From Haliscomenobacter sp040401995 (GTDB lineage: Bacteria > Bacteroidota > Bacteroidia > Chitinophagales > Saprospiraceae), in assembly GCA_040401995.1 (NCBI GenBank), contig JBBANM010000025.1, forward strand, positions 1 to 64,000: a DNA stretch of 64,000 nucleotides, written 5' to 3'. The translations under genes were made by a program, and so were the position numbers. The first letter of the stretch is position 1, and every line of letters begins with the position of its first letter. Below are positions 8,797-16,446 of this stretch, one piece after another. Under the pieces are notes generated by a model. That model was not told the DNA's origin. It did no database searches and saw nothing but the letters and a program-made list of their open reading frames with translations.

Positions 8797-9078
8797 ATGC
8801 AAGATTGGCCGCTTTGGGAAATATTTATTCGCTCAAAAAATGGGTTAAGCCACAAACATGTAGGCAGTTTACATGCTGCCGACGCGCAAATGGCGATTGA
8901 AAACGCGCGCGATGTCTACACCCGTCGCAACGAAGGCATAAGTATCTGGGTGGTGGAATCTAAACATATCACTGCATCAAGCCCTAACCAAGCAGATTCT
9001 CTTTTTGACCCAGCAGATGATAAGATCTACCGCCACCCTACTTTTTATGTTTTACCCGATGAGTTGAAACACATTTAA
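8797..9078 (+). CDS. paaB: Phenylacetyl-CoA 1,2-epoxidase subunit PaaB
   Basis: Small structural subunit that bridges PaaAC dimers. The 93-aa sequence begins with the conserved WPLWEIFIRSKNGLSHKHVGSLHA and has the DVYTRRNEGISIWVV segment. Length is normal. It is spaced 6 bp from paaA and 13 bp from paaC, so the three are cotranscribed. Confidence 0.95.
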   Translation: MQDWPLWEIFIRSKNGLSHKHVGSLHAADAQMAIENARDVYTRRNEGISIWVVESKHITASSPNQADSLFDPADDKIYRHPTFYVLPDELKHI

Positions 9079-9091
9079 ACTTGCCGCGACT

Positions 9092-9841
9092 GTGAACCCA
9101 CACATTGAATACCTCCTGCGCATTGCTGATAATGCCCTTATCCTTGGTCAACGGCTGGCGGAGTGGTGCGGCCATGCGCCAGTACTGGAACAAGACATTG
9201 CCATCACCAATATTGCGCTGGATCTGATTGGACAATCACGATCCTTGTTTGCCTATGCAGCCTTATTGGAAGATCAGGGACGCAGCGAGGATGACCTGGC
9301 TTTCTTACGTGATGCGGGCGAATTCCGCAATGTGCTTTTGGTGGAACAACCGAATGAAGATTGGGCGTACACCATCGTGCGGCAGTTTTTGTTTGATGTT
9401 TTTCACTATTATTTTTTGGAACATTTGACTCCTAGCACCGACGTCCATCTGGCAGCTATTGCTCAAAAATCACTGAAAGAAGTCACCTACCACTTGCGTT
9501 TTAGCTCAGAATGGATGATTCGTTTGGGCGACGGTACCGAATTAAGTCATCAAAAAATGCAAACCGCTCTCAATGATTTGTGGATGTACCATGGCGAATT
9601 GCATACACCTGATACATTAGATACCGAACTCCAGGAGTTGGGAATAGGAGTGGATCTACTAGCCATAAAAAGCTTACACTCGGCAAAAATAGAAGAGATT
9701 TTATCGCGCGCCACCCTTGAAAAACCGGCCTCTTCCTGGATGCAAAGCGGCGGGAAACAGGGGCGACATTCGGAACACCTCGGATATATTTTAGCGGACA
9801 TGCAGTTTTTACAACGGGCATATCCAGGGCAAAAATGGTGA
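9092..9841 (+). CDS. paaC: Phenylacetyl-CoA 1,2-epoxidase subunit PaaC (GTG start)
   Basis: Ferritin-like partner of PaaA, structural and without a working diiron site. The 249-aa frame begins at GTG 9092 with NPHIEYLLRIADNALILGQRLAEWCGHAP, the conserved PaaC N-terminus, which supports the GTG. DIAITNIALDLIGQSRSL and FDVFHYYFLEHL follow. The usual next gene, paaD, is missing: only about 100 bp separate paaC from a convergent gene. Confidence 0.95.
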   Translation: MNPHIEYLLRIADNALILGQRLAEWCGHAPVLEQDIAITNIALDLIGQSRSLFAYAALLEDQGRSEDDLAFLRDAGEFRNVLLVEQPNEDWAYTIVRQFLFDVFHYYFLEHLTPSTDVHLAAIAQKSLKEVTYHLRFSSEWMIRLGDGTELSHQKMQTALNDLWMYHGELHTPDTLDTELQELGIGVDLLAIKSLHSAKIEEILSRATLEKPASSWMQSGGKQGRHSEHLGYILADMQFLQRAYPGQKW

Positions 9842-9945
9842 TTTGATAGGGAATGAAAAAATGGTTTAGATGAAGAGCTGATCCGCAAAATTTTGCACGT
9901 AGATTAATCTTTTATTGATCAAGTGAAAGCCAAAATGGAGATGAC

Positions 9946-10542
9946 CTAATCTAGGTATTGGATCAACACTTGCCCCGCCTCCTCCAAATCAGCACCAAAA
10001 ACAAAAATCCCTTCCGGATGGCCTTCCATCACCAGAATTTTTTGCGTCAATAAATCAGTTTCCTGGATCAATTTAATGATAGAATAAGCCATTTCTGGCG
10101 AGCCGTAGGTTGCGCTGGCATCGGTAGTTGGAACTTGGTGCAATAGTTTTTCCCATAGCGCCTGACTATGCACGTGAATTACGCCATTCACTTGAGGGCA
10201 TTCTTGATAAAAAACAGCATGGCTCATCGATTCAGAGGAAGCAATGATCGGGCCCTCGCAGTGTAAGGTATTATTGGCAAGATCTACACTACTCACCAAG
10301 GTATAATGTTCGGGTGTCAAAGTGGAAAAACGCCCGGTAGTGGAACCGCTAATGATAAACCTCCCCTCTGTATCCCACCGCTGACTGATATTGCCAAATC
10401 CGATTCCATTGGGATACACGCCGATAAGCCCCATTTCATAAAGCTGCTTTCGCCAGCGGTTTAGCTCGGTAATATTTTCCTCCGCAAAAGGCGGTTTTTG
10501 CTCCCATACCGCCCGGAATTTGATATAGCCTTCATCAAACAT
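9946..10542 (-). CDS. Class II aldolase/adducin-fold protein (MtnB- or Ald2-like)
   Basis: 198 aa with the class II aldolase layout: GFGNIS near residue 48, a serine/glutamate segment ASSESMSH (candidate catalytic Glu), zinc-binding HVHS, and a third His in MEGHPEG. It overlaps mtnA by 8 bp, which links it to 5-methylthioribose metabolism. MtnB (methylthioribulose-1-phosphate dehydratase) is the usual neighbour. An Ald2-type aldolase that cleaves the same sugar phosphate to DHAP and an aldehyde is an alternative, favoured by the alcohol dehydrogenase in the same run. The sequence alone does not settle which reaction applies. Confidence 0.8.
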   Translation of the reverse strand: MFDEGYIKFRAVWEQKPPFAEENITELNRWRKQLYEMGLIGVYPNGIGFGNISQRWDTEGRFIISGSTTGRFSTLTPEHYTLVSSVDLANNTLHCEGPIIASSESMSHAVFYQECPQVNGVIHVHSQALWEKLLHQVPTTDASATYGSPEMAYSIIKLIQETDLLTQKILVMEGHPEGIFVFGADLEEAGQVLIQYLD

Positions 10543-11650
10543 GATCCAGCTCAGGAAAAAGCTTTAAAATACCAGCCTCACTGGCCGCGCAAATCCCACG
10601 CTCGGTGATCAAACCTGTTACCAAACGAGCAGGGGTAACATCAAATCCGTAATTTCCAGCCGGACTATTCTCAGGAGTGGTCAATACTTTTTCAATGGCG
10701 CCGTCTTTCCAGCCCCAAACATATTTTACTTCCTCTTCGCTACGCTGCTCAATGGGAATTTCCTTCACGCCATCGCGGATGCTGAGATCCAGTGTGCTGG
10801 AAGGCAATGCCACGTAAAAAGGAACGCCGTTATCTTTAGCCGCTAGCGCTTTGAGGTAAGTCCCGATTTTATTAGCTACATCACCCTGCCGTGTAGTCCG
10901 ATCAGTGCCAACAATAACCATATCAACTTGGCCATGTTGCATCAAATGCCCGCCAGCGTTGTCGGTGATGATGGTATGGGGCACGCCGTGTTCCAGCAAC
11001 TCAAAAGCGGTAATTTTTCCGCCTTGGTTGCGGGGACGGGTTTCATCTACCCACACATGTACTTCAATGCCTTTATCAAACGCAGCATAAATCGGTGAAG
11101 TGGCCGTACCATGATCTATACAAGCCAACCAACCAGCGTTGCAATGGGTAAGGATATTAACTGTTTTGCCCTGTTTTTTTGCACTTAGCGCTTCGATGAT
11201 TGGCAATCCATGTACGCCAATCATGCGGCACTGCTCGGCGCTTTCATCGGCAATGAGGGCGGCTGCTTCAAATGCGGTGGCAATACGCGCGCTGCGATTG
11301 GGCGGAGCAACGGCTAAGGCGTCCATTACCCGCTGAATGCAGTAAAAAAGGTCAATGGCAGTAGGGCGGGTGCGCCGCAACCGAGCTGCTGATTGTTCCA
11401 AAAAAGCTGCTCCTTCTTCCCCTTCAGGCGCTGCTAAAGCCGCCAGATATAAACCATAAGCAGCAGTAGCGCCAATCAAAGGAGCGCCACGTACATGCAT
11501 TTCCTCAATGGCAATGGCCGCATCTTCAATTGTTCGCAAAGGTTCGGCAACGACTTGAAAAGGGAAAAGCCGTTGATCAAAAGTATGAACAGTATGCGGA
11601 TCGTGCGGATCAATCCAGATGGTACGGGTTAATTCACCTTGAAGCTTCAT
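10535..11650 (-). CDS. mtnA: S-methyl-5-thioribose-1-phosphate isomerase MtnA
   Basis: Converts methylthioribose-1-phosphate (or 5-deoxyribose-1-phosphate) to the ribulose form. The 371 aa carry the eIF2B-like fold with family motifs: MHVRGAPLIGATAAYGL near the N-terminus, ILTHCNAGWLA with the catalytic Cys, and the substrate-loop VGTDRTTRQGDVANKIGT with the catalytic Asp. It overlaps the downstream class II aldolase gene by 8 bp, so the two are translationally coupled. The zinc alcohol dehydrogenase gene lies 56 bp upstream on the same strand. Confidence 0.95.
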   Translation of the reverse strand: MKLQGELTRTIWIDPHDPHTVHTFDQRLFPFQVVAEPLRTIEDAAIAIEEMHVRGAPLIGATAAYGLYLAALAAPEGEEGAAFLEQSAARLRRTRPTAIDLFYCIQRVMDALAVAPPNRSARIATAFEAAALIADESAEQCRMIGVHGLPIIEALSAKKQGKTVNILTHCNAGWLACIDHGTATSPIYAAFDKGIEVHVWVDETRPRNQGGKITAFELLEHGVPHTIITDNAGGHLMQHGQVDMVIVGTDRTTRQGDVANKIGTYLKALAAKDNGVPFYVALPSSTLDLSIRDGVKEIPIEQRSEEEVKYVWGWKDGAIEKVLTTPENSPAGNYGFDVTPARLVTGLITERGICAASEAGILKLFPELDHV

Positions 11651-11706
11651 GGCAGTACTTGATTTGCGGGCGAAGGTAAAGAGATTGTTGAATTTTCACC
11701 TGTCTA

Positions 11707-12756
11707 TTACCCCGGAATCAACAACACCTTGGTACAGTTCTCTTTTTTTTCGGCAAAAATCTGATACGCTTCAGGTCCTGCCGATAAAGGTAAATGATGA
11801 GAAAAAACCGTCGTTAGCAGTTCGGCGTCCTCATGCGCCAGATCTACCAATCGATCCATGTAGTACCGCGCTGGACAGCGCCCGACTTTATAGGTGAGGT
11901 TTTTGTTGTAGGCTTCTACTGGCGAGAAAGCCAGGTGCGCATCGGTGCATACGCCCACCGCCGAAAGTGTACCACCCGGACGCAAGAGCTTTATGGCCAA
12001 TCGATTGGCACTGTGATTGCCAACCGCTTCCATGACCGAATCAGCGCCACGGCCTTGGGTGACAGCGTGGATTACTTCCAGGGGATCTTCGGTACGAGAA
12101 TCGATGGGAATAGCTCCCCAAGCCTTAGCTTTTGCTAGTCTTTCTGGTGTCATGTCTACGGCGTACAGTTGCTGGGCGCCCAATTTTCGCGCCGACCAAA
12201 TGGCCATCAAGCCTACCGGTCCGCAACCTACCACCACTTGTACCTGATCCGGATGAATCATGGCCTGATCGGCACAAAAATAGCCGGTAGAAAGGATGTC
12301 GCCCAGCAAGAGGGCTACTTCTTGGCTTAGCCCTTGCGGGATTTTGACCAATGTTTGTGCTGCCATGGGCACGCGTACGTATTCAGCTTGCCCCCCGTGG
12401 AGGCCGTGTCCTTGTTCGCGCCAACCAAACAACTGCCCATGCACGCAGCGGCAGGTCAAACCTTGCAGACAATAGAAGCATTGCCCGCAGGAGGTTGTAA
12501 ACGGACTCATCACCTGATCGCCTACTTGAAGTGAAGTAACTGCACTCCCTTTTTCTACAACCTCGCCCACAAATTCGTGTCCCATCACCGCACCGTGATC
12601 ACAGCCTTTTTCTAGCTCGTGATACACATGCAAATCCGATCCGCAGATGGCGCAGCAGTGAACTTTAAGGATCACATCGGTGGGTTCCACCAATGTAGGG
12701 TCAGGAATGGATTCGAAATGAATGTTCTGTTTTCCGTGAAAAGTGAGCGCTTGCAT
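11707..12756 (-). CDS. Zinc-dependent alcohol dehydrogenase (MDR family)
   Basis: 349-aa medium-chain dehydrogenase. The GroES-like N-terminal domain has catalytic zinc ligands CAICGSD and GHEFVGE, and the structural-zinc lobe CGQCFYCLQGLTCRC with four Cys. The nucleotide-binding domain has VVVGCGPVGLMAI. It lies upstream of mtnA and the class II aldolase on the same strand, so it may reduce the aldehyde their products release. Substrate is otherwise unknown; MDR enzymes are too diverse for a firm call. Confidence 0.88.
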   Translation of the reverse strand: MQALTFHGKQNIHFESIPDPTLVEPTDVILKVHCCAICGSDLHVYHELEKGCDHGAVMGHEFVGEVVEKGSAVTSLQVGDQVMSPFTTSCGQCFYCLQGLTCRCVHGQLFGWREQGHGLHGGQAEYVRVPMAAQTLVKIPQGLSQEVALLLGDILSTGYFCADQAMIHPDQVQVVVGCGPVGLMAIWSARKLGAQQLYAVDMTPERLAKAKAWGAIPIDSRTEDPLEVIHAVTQGRGADSVMEAVGNHSANRLAIKLLRPGGTLSAVGVCTDAHLAFSPVEAYNKNLTYKVGRCPARYYMDRLVDLAHEDAELLTTVFSHHLPLSAGPEAYQIFAEKKENCTKVLLIPG

Positions 12757-12766
12757 GATTGTGTTT

Positions 12767-13216
12767 TTACCCGCGACTACTGGTGTGATCGGTTACGATA
12801 ACCCAGCGACCAGCTATTTTTTTCCAAAGTAAATTGTAATACCCACCAGGTTGATCGGTATCGCGTTTTAGATTCCAAGTACCGATCAAAAAAATGACCT
12901 TTTTGCTCAATTTTTCCACGCTGACCACGCCAAATGTCAATTGCCCCATGGCTGAACGGTTGGGATAACGTTTTTTGTAGTTGTCCAAGGTATTTTGCCA
13001 CCCCAACGTAACGCCATTCCCACCGACAAACTGTAGTTGATCCGATTTCCAGTACGCCTGCATAAAAGCATCGATGTCGCCGCGGTTCCAGGCATCTTGT
13101 TGTTGCTGGAGCAATGCGCGAACTTGAACGATATCGGGATCAGTCGCTTGGGCAATAAGCAATTCGCTTGTTCCAGCCCAGAGAAACAACAGCAAAAACA
13201 GCACTTTGTAACGCAT
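12767..13216 (-). CDS. Secreted SnoaL/NTF2-like (DUF4440) protein
   Basis: 149 aa. An N-terminal signal peptide (MRYKVLFLLLFLWAGTSELLIAQ) precedes an NTF2-like fold: IVQVRALLQQQQDAWNRGDIDAFMQAYWKSDQLQFVGG, ending WKKIAGRWVIVTDHTS, the usual DUF4440 pattern. Such domains bind or turn over small molecules, but no function can be assigned. It ends 10 bp before the alcohol dehydrogenase start and begins 5 bp after the permease stop, all on the minus strand, so these genes may form one transcript. Confidence 0.8.
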   Translation of the reverse strand: MRYKVLFLLLFLWAGTSELLIAQATDPDIVQVRALLQQQQDAWNRGDIDAFMQAYWKSDQLQFVGGNGVTLGWQNTLDNYKKRYPNRSAMGQLTFGVVSVEKLSKKVIFLIGTWNLKRDTDQPGGYYNLLWKKIAGRWVIVTDHTSSRG

Positions 13217-13221
13217 TGGAA

Positions 13222-14535
13222 TTATATTTTTATTGAGCTACTTACCCGCTTAAAATACCAGAAAAATAAACTTCCCAACCCCAAGAAAAAGATCCCGGCC
13301 AGTGCTTGTTCTGGTTTTTCACGGAAAGTATTGATCACGATAAACGCCGACATGGCGATAAACACCAAAGGCGGTACTGGGTAAAACAAGGTATTGTACC
13401 CTCTGGCCAGTTTTCTTTTGCGGTAAACAAAAATGGTGGCAGCGGTCAAGAGAAAAAAGCCGGTATCCACAAAAACCACATAGGTAATAAGGTTGGAAAA
13501 CGTTTTCCAAAACAACAGCAACAGAATCGTCCACAAGGATTGAAAAACAATAGCCCACTGCGGGGTCTGATAGTGGGGATGCACTTCGGCAAATTTTTTG
13601 AAAAACAAACCATCTTGCGCCATCGCAAAATAAATTCGTGGCGCAGTGAGGATGTAAATGCCAATGGTTCCCAATACCGACAACACAATCAACAACGATA
13701 CAAATTTAGCGCCCGCCGTCCAAACAGTAGAAATTGCCTGGGAAGCCACACCGCTGGAACCCACTATTTTTTCAATGGGCAACAATTTGAGGTACGCTAA
13801 ATTAGTGCAAATATACGCCACACATACAATCCCGATACCTAGTAACATCGCCCTCGGTACTTGTCGGTCGGCGTCTTTTACTTCCGCGGCCAAAAAAGTA
13901 GCATGCTGATACCCGCCGTAAGAAAAAGAAACACCAATCAAAGCCAAACCAAAAGAAGGAATTAGCGGCAACCCGCTAGCATTGCCTGGCCAGGTAAAAT
14001 CAAGCACCGAAAAATGCAAAGTCCCAAACAGGAACCCAATCAAAATGACGATGAGAATTCCCAATAACTTGGCAGAAGTAAAGATGGCGGCAAACAACCC
14101 GCCCCAACGCACTCCCGCCACATTCATGATGGTCAACGAGGTGATCGTCAAAATAGCGATACCGGTTTCCCAACTATCTGGGAAGGGCAACAGCGTTTTG
14201 AGATAGCCCGTAAACACCAAACTCAGCGCCGCCAACGAACCGGTATTGATCACCAGCAACATCGACCAGCCATAAAGAAATGCAGCCAATTCACCAAAAG
14301 CTTCTTTCAAAAAAACGTAAAACCCTCCAGCTTTAGGAAAGATAGAGGCCAATTCCGCAAAAGTAAGCGCACCGCACAAGGCAATTAAGCCTCCGACAAT
14401 CCATACACCTAACATCCACCCGGAGGTAGGTAAATAACCGGCAATTTCTGCTGGGGTTCGAAAAATCCCTGAGCCGATGCTCGAACCTACGGCAATCATG
14501 ACGAGGCTATAAAAAGTAATTTGTTTTTTGAGCAT
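13222..14535 (-). CDS. APC-family amino acid permease
   Basis: 437 aa, about 12 hydrophobic segments. The first helix region MIAVGSSIGSGIFRTPAEIAGY is the APC signature (G-S-G-I substrate loop), followed by ALCGALTFAELASIFPKAGGFYVFLKEAFGE. It resembles LAT-type exchangers. Substrate is not predictable. It lies in a minus-strand run with the DUF4440-like protein; a GH26 gene is upstream. Confidence 0.9.
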   Translation of the reverse strand: MLKKQITFYSLVMIAVGSSIGSGIFRTPAEIAGYLPTSGWMLGVWIVGGLIALCGALTFAELASIFPKAGGFYVFLKEAFGELAAFLYGWSMLLVINTGSLAALSLVFTGYLKTLLPFPDSWETGIAILTITSLTIMNVAGVRWGGLFAAIFTSAKLLGILIVILIGFLFGTLHFSVLDFTWPGNASGLPLIPSFGLALIGVSFSYGGYQHATFLAAEVKDADRQVPRAMLLGIGIVCVAYICTNLAYLKLLPIEKIVGSSGVASQAISTVWTAGAKFVSLLIVLSVLGTIGIYILTAPRIYFAMAQDGLFFKKFAEVHPHYQTPQWAIVFQSLWTILLLLFWKTFSNLITYVVFVDTGFFLLTAATIFVYRKRKLARGYNTLFYPVPPLVFIAMSAFIVINTFREKPEQALAGIFFLGLGSLFFWYFKRVSSSIKI

Positions 14536-14574
14536 GGTCTAAGGTGTTTGAAAATAGAGCCGTTCCTTACCTCA

Positions 14575-15699
14575 TTAGGGCTTTGGATGATATACTTTTT
14601 CTTGTTTGAGTTTTTTAGACATATACAACCGCTCGTCTTTCATCAGGGCATTGAAATCTTGCTCCGTAGCCTGTCCTGGGAATGGAGCAAAATAATGACT
14701 TAGCCGGGCGTTGCGCCACACCAGCACATAGGCCAGGTTGTAGTTTTTCAAAGTCGCACCCAATACGCTGGTCCACCAATTGGGGAAACCCACCATATCC
14801 ACGCCTGTTTCGGTGAGCGCAATGATTTTATTGCGTTCTTTACTCAGTTCAGTCATGGTAGTGAGGTCTTTGTTTAAGATAAAACTAAATAACTTGCCCG
14901 ATTCAGGGTTGCTGCGGTTTTGATGGTACAAATCGTGCCCTAGAATATCGACATAATCATCGCCAGGATAGCAACGCAAGTAATGCTCCTTAGAAGCAAA
15001 CCGATCAGGTGAGTATGCGTACAGAAAATTGTGAACTCCTCGGTTGCGGAGGTAATCGACCGTCATCTTCCACAAAGCGGTATATTCTTCAGGGGTAGCC
15101 AGTTTTTCCCCCCACCAAAACCAGCTACCTGTATTTTCATGATAAGGACGGAAAATGACAGGAATGGCCGTGTCTCCTATTTTTAGCGACAAGGCAAAAT
15201 CAGCAACCTTATCCAGCCAGGATATAAATTTGTCATGATTGACGCCACCTGGCAAAATGGTGCGAACCGCCATACCGCTGGTATCCCAAGCCGAACCGCC
15301 ACTGGCCGGATTGTGTACGTGCCAGCTGATGGTGTTTATGCCGCCCATACGGTAAGCTCTTTTGATGTATTTGCGGAGTTTGTTGAAGGGAACCGAGTCG
15401 ATTTGTTTTTTTTCATTCAACTCAATATGTCCCAAATCCCAACCAAAAACGGCTGGAAAATCGCCAACCGTGCGTTTGATGTCGGAGTCTTTTTTGTGTC
15501 CCCTCCAGCCAACGCCGTAAGCCAGGTCATCCTGGTGCCCAAACAGCAGTTTGCCATTATTCATTAAGCTGAAGAGGTTTTTGTAGAGGTTGCGCGTGGC
15601 AAGCGTAGCGTCTTTATCAATTGGTGCTTGAGCCAACATCGAGGTGGTGCTGAACCAAAGAAGCGTCAGCAAAAGGAAAAATGGGCGCTGAATTTTCAT
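14575..15699 (-). CDS. Secreted GH26 beta-mannanase
   Basis: Glycoside hydrolase family 26 retaining enzyme acting on beta-1,4-mannans. The 374-aa protein has a signal peptide ending near MLAQ. The GH26 core contains LFGHQDDLAYGVGW, the acid/base Glu in FRPYHENTGSWFWWG, and the nucleophile Glu in ALTETGVDMVGFPNWW. No carbohydrate-binding module or sorting domain is visible, so it may be periplasmic or surface-attached. No SusCD pair is adjacent. Confidence 0.9.
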   Translation of the reverse strand: MKIQRPFFLLLTLLWFSTTSMLAQAPIDKDATLATRNLYKNLFSLMNNGKLLFGHQDDLAYGVGWRGHKKDSDIKRTVGDFPAVFGWDLGHIELNEKKQIDSVPFNKLRKYIKRAYRMGGINTISWHVHNPASGGSAWDTSGMAVRTILPGGVNHDKFISWLDKVADFALSLKIGDTAIPVIFRPYHENTGSWFWWGEKLATPEEYTALWKMTVDYLRNRGVHNFLYAYSPDRFASKEHYLRCYPGDDYVDILGHDLYHQNRSNPESGKLFSFILNKDLTTMTELSKERNKIIALTETGVDMVGFPNWWTSVLGATLKNYNLAYVLVWRNARLSHYFAPFPGQATEQDFNALMKDERLYMSKKLKQEKVYHPKP

Positions 15700-15795
15700 G
15701 TAGGTACTTACTTTTCAGCAAAATAATACAATTTGTGAAAGGTCAAGTACTTGGGGATTTGAAAATGCGCAATTTTCGATAGGTACAAAAATATT

Positions 15796-16341
15796 TTAGA
15801 GCATTTCCGCCAGTTCTACTATTTTGGCCAATGTTTCCAAATTTCGGGTAGTAGCGGATAATTTGAGTTGTTTTTCAAAAAAAGAATTGGAAAAAAAAGT
15901 ACGGTTGTACCCGCCACGGCAATACAAATAAGCAACATCATATTGCAGGGTTACCTCGTCAATGCTTTCATTTTTTTGAACCATAGCGACCCATTTTTCT
16001 TCTAAGGGCTGGCCGCTAAGCAAGGTGAAGTAAATGCGTTCTTCCGGCTGCAGCGGTTTATCGGCGTAGGGGTTTAAGGCCATAATGGTTTTCAGCTCGG
16101 GTAAGGATTTTAAAAACACGATCACCTCAAAACCAAAAGTTGCTTTAATGGCGTCCGCTAACTGTGCCGCTAAATTGGCCGTATCTGCTGATTTGCTTTG
16201 AAAAACGGCATTCCCGCTTTGGATATAGGTAGCGACTTTGTCAAAACCCAGTTTTTCCAACATATCTTTGAGCAGTGCCATCTTGATGATTTTATTGCCG
16301 CCAACGTTGATGCCGCGTAGGAATGCGATGTAGGTGTGCAT
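15796..16341 (-). CDS. DUF1697 protein
   Basis: 181 aa matching DUF1697 throughout: YIAFLRGINVGGNKIIKMALLKDMLEKLGF at the N-terminus, YIQSGNAVFQS, and NRTFFSNSFFEKQLKLSATTRNLET at the C-terminus. The family is widespread, compact and cytoplasmic with no established activity. It appears monocistronic, bounded by a hairpin upstream. Confidence 0.88.
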   Translation of the reverse strand: MHTYIAFLRGINVGGNKIIKMALLKDMLEKLGFDKVATYIQSGNAVFQSKSADTANLAAQLADAIKATFGFEVIVFLKSLPELKTIMALNPYADKPLQPEERIYFTLLSGQPLEEKWVAMVQKNESIDEVTLQYDVAYLYCRGGYNRTFFSNSFFEKQLKLSATTRNLETLAKIVELAEML

Positions 16342-16377
16342 GGTTTTCGTTTTTCAAATGGAAAAGGCAAGATATAA

Positions 16378-16423
16378 AAAGCGCCGCAATGAATGGCCAG
16401 ATTGGCATTTATTGCGGCGCTTT
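16378..16423 (-). terminator. Terminator downstream of the YncE-like/phosphoesterase gene
   Basis: AAAGCGCCGCAATGAATG (16378-16395) and CATTTATTGCGGCGCTTT (16406-16423) form an 18-bp stem with a single G-T position, 24 bp after the minus-strand stop. The following minus-strand sequence is TTTTTATATC. Confidence 0.8.
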
Positions 16424-16446
16424 GGGATTAAGAATGGCTACTCTGC

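Noticed and set aside
9842..9945. Possible paaD or other gene remnant (codons reading DEELIRKILHVD then stop, and FIDQVKAKMEMT)
   Set aside because: Too short, two stops, no convincing similarity to PaaD.
14562..14571. CCGTTCCTTA, identical to an element A terminus plus duplication, just after the GH26 stop region
   Set aside because: Only 10 bp match and no second end; expected by chance about once in this much sequence.
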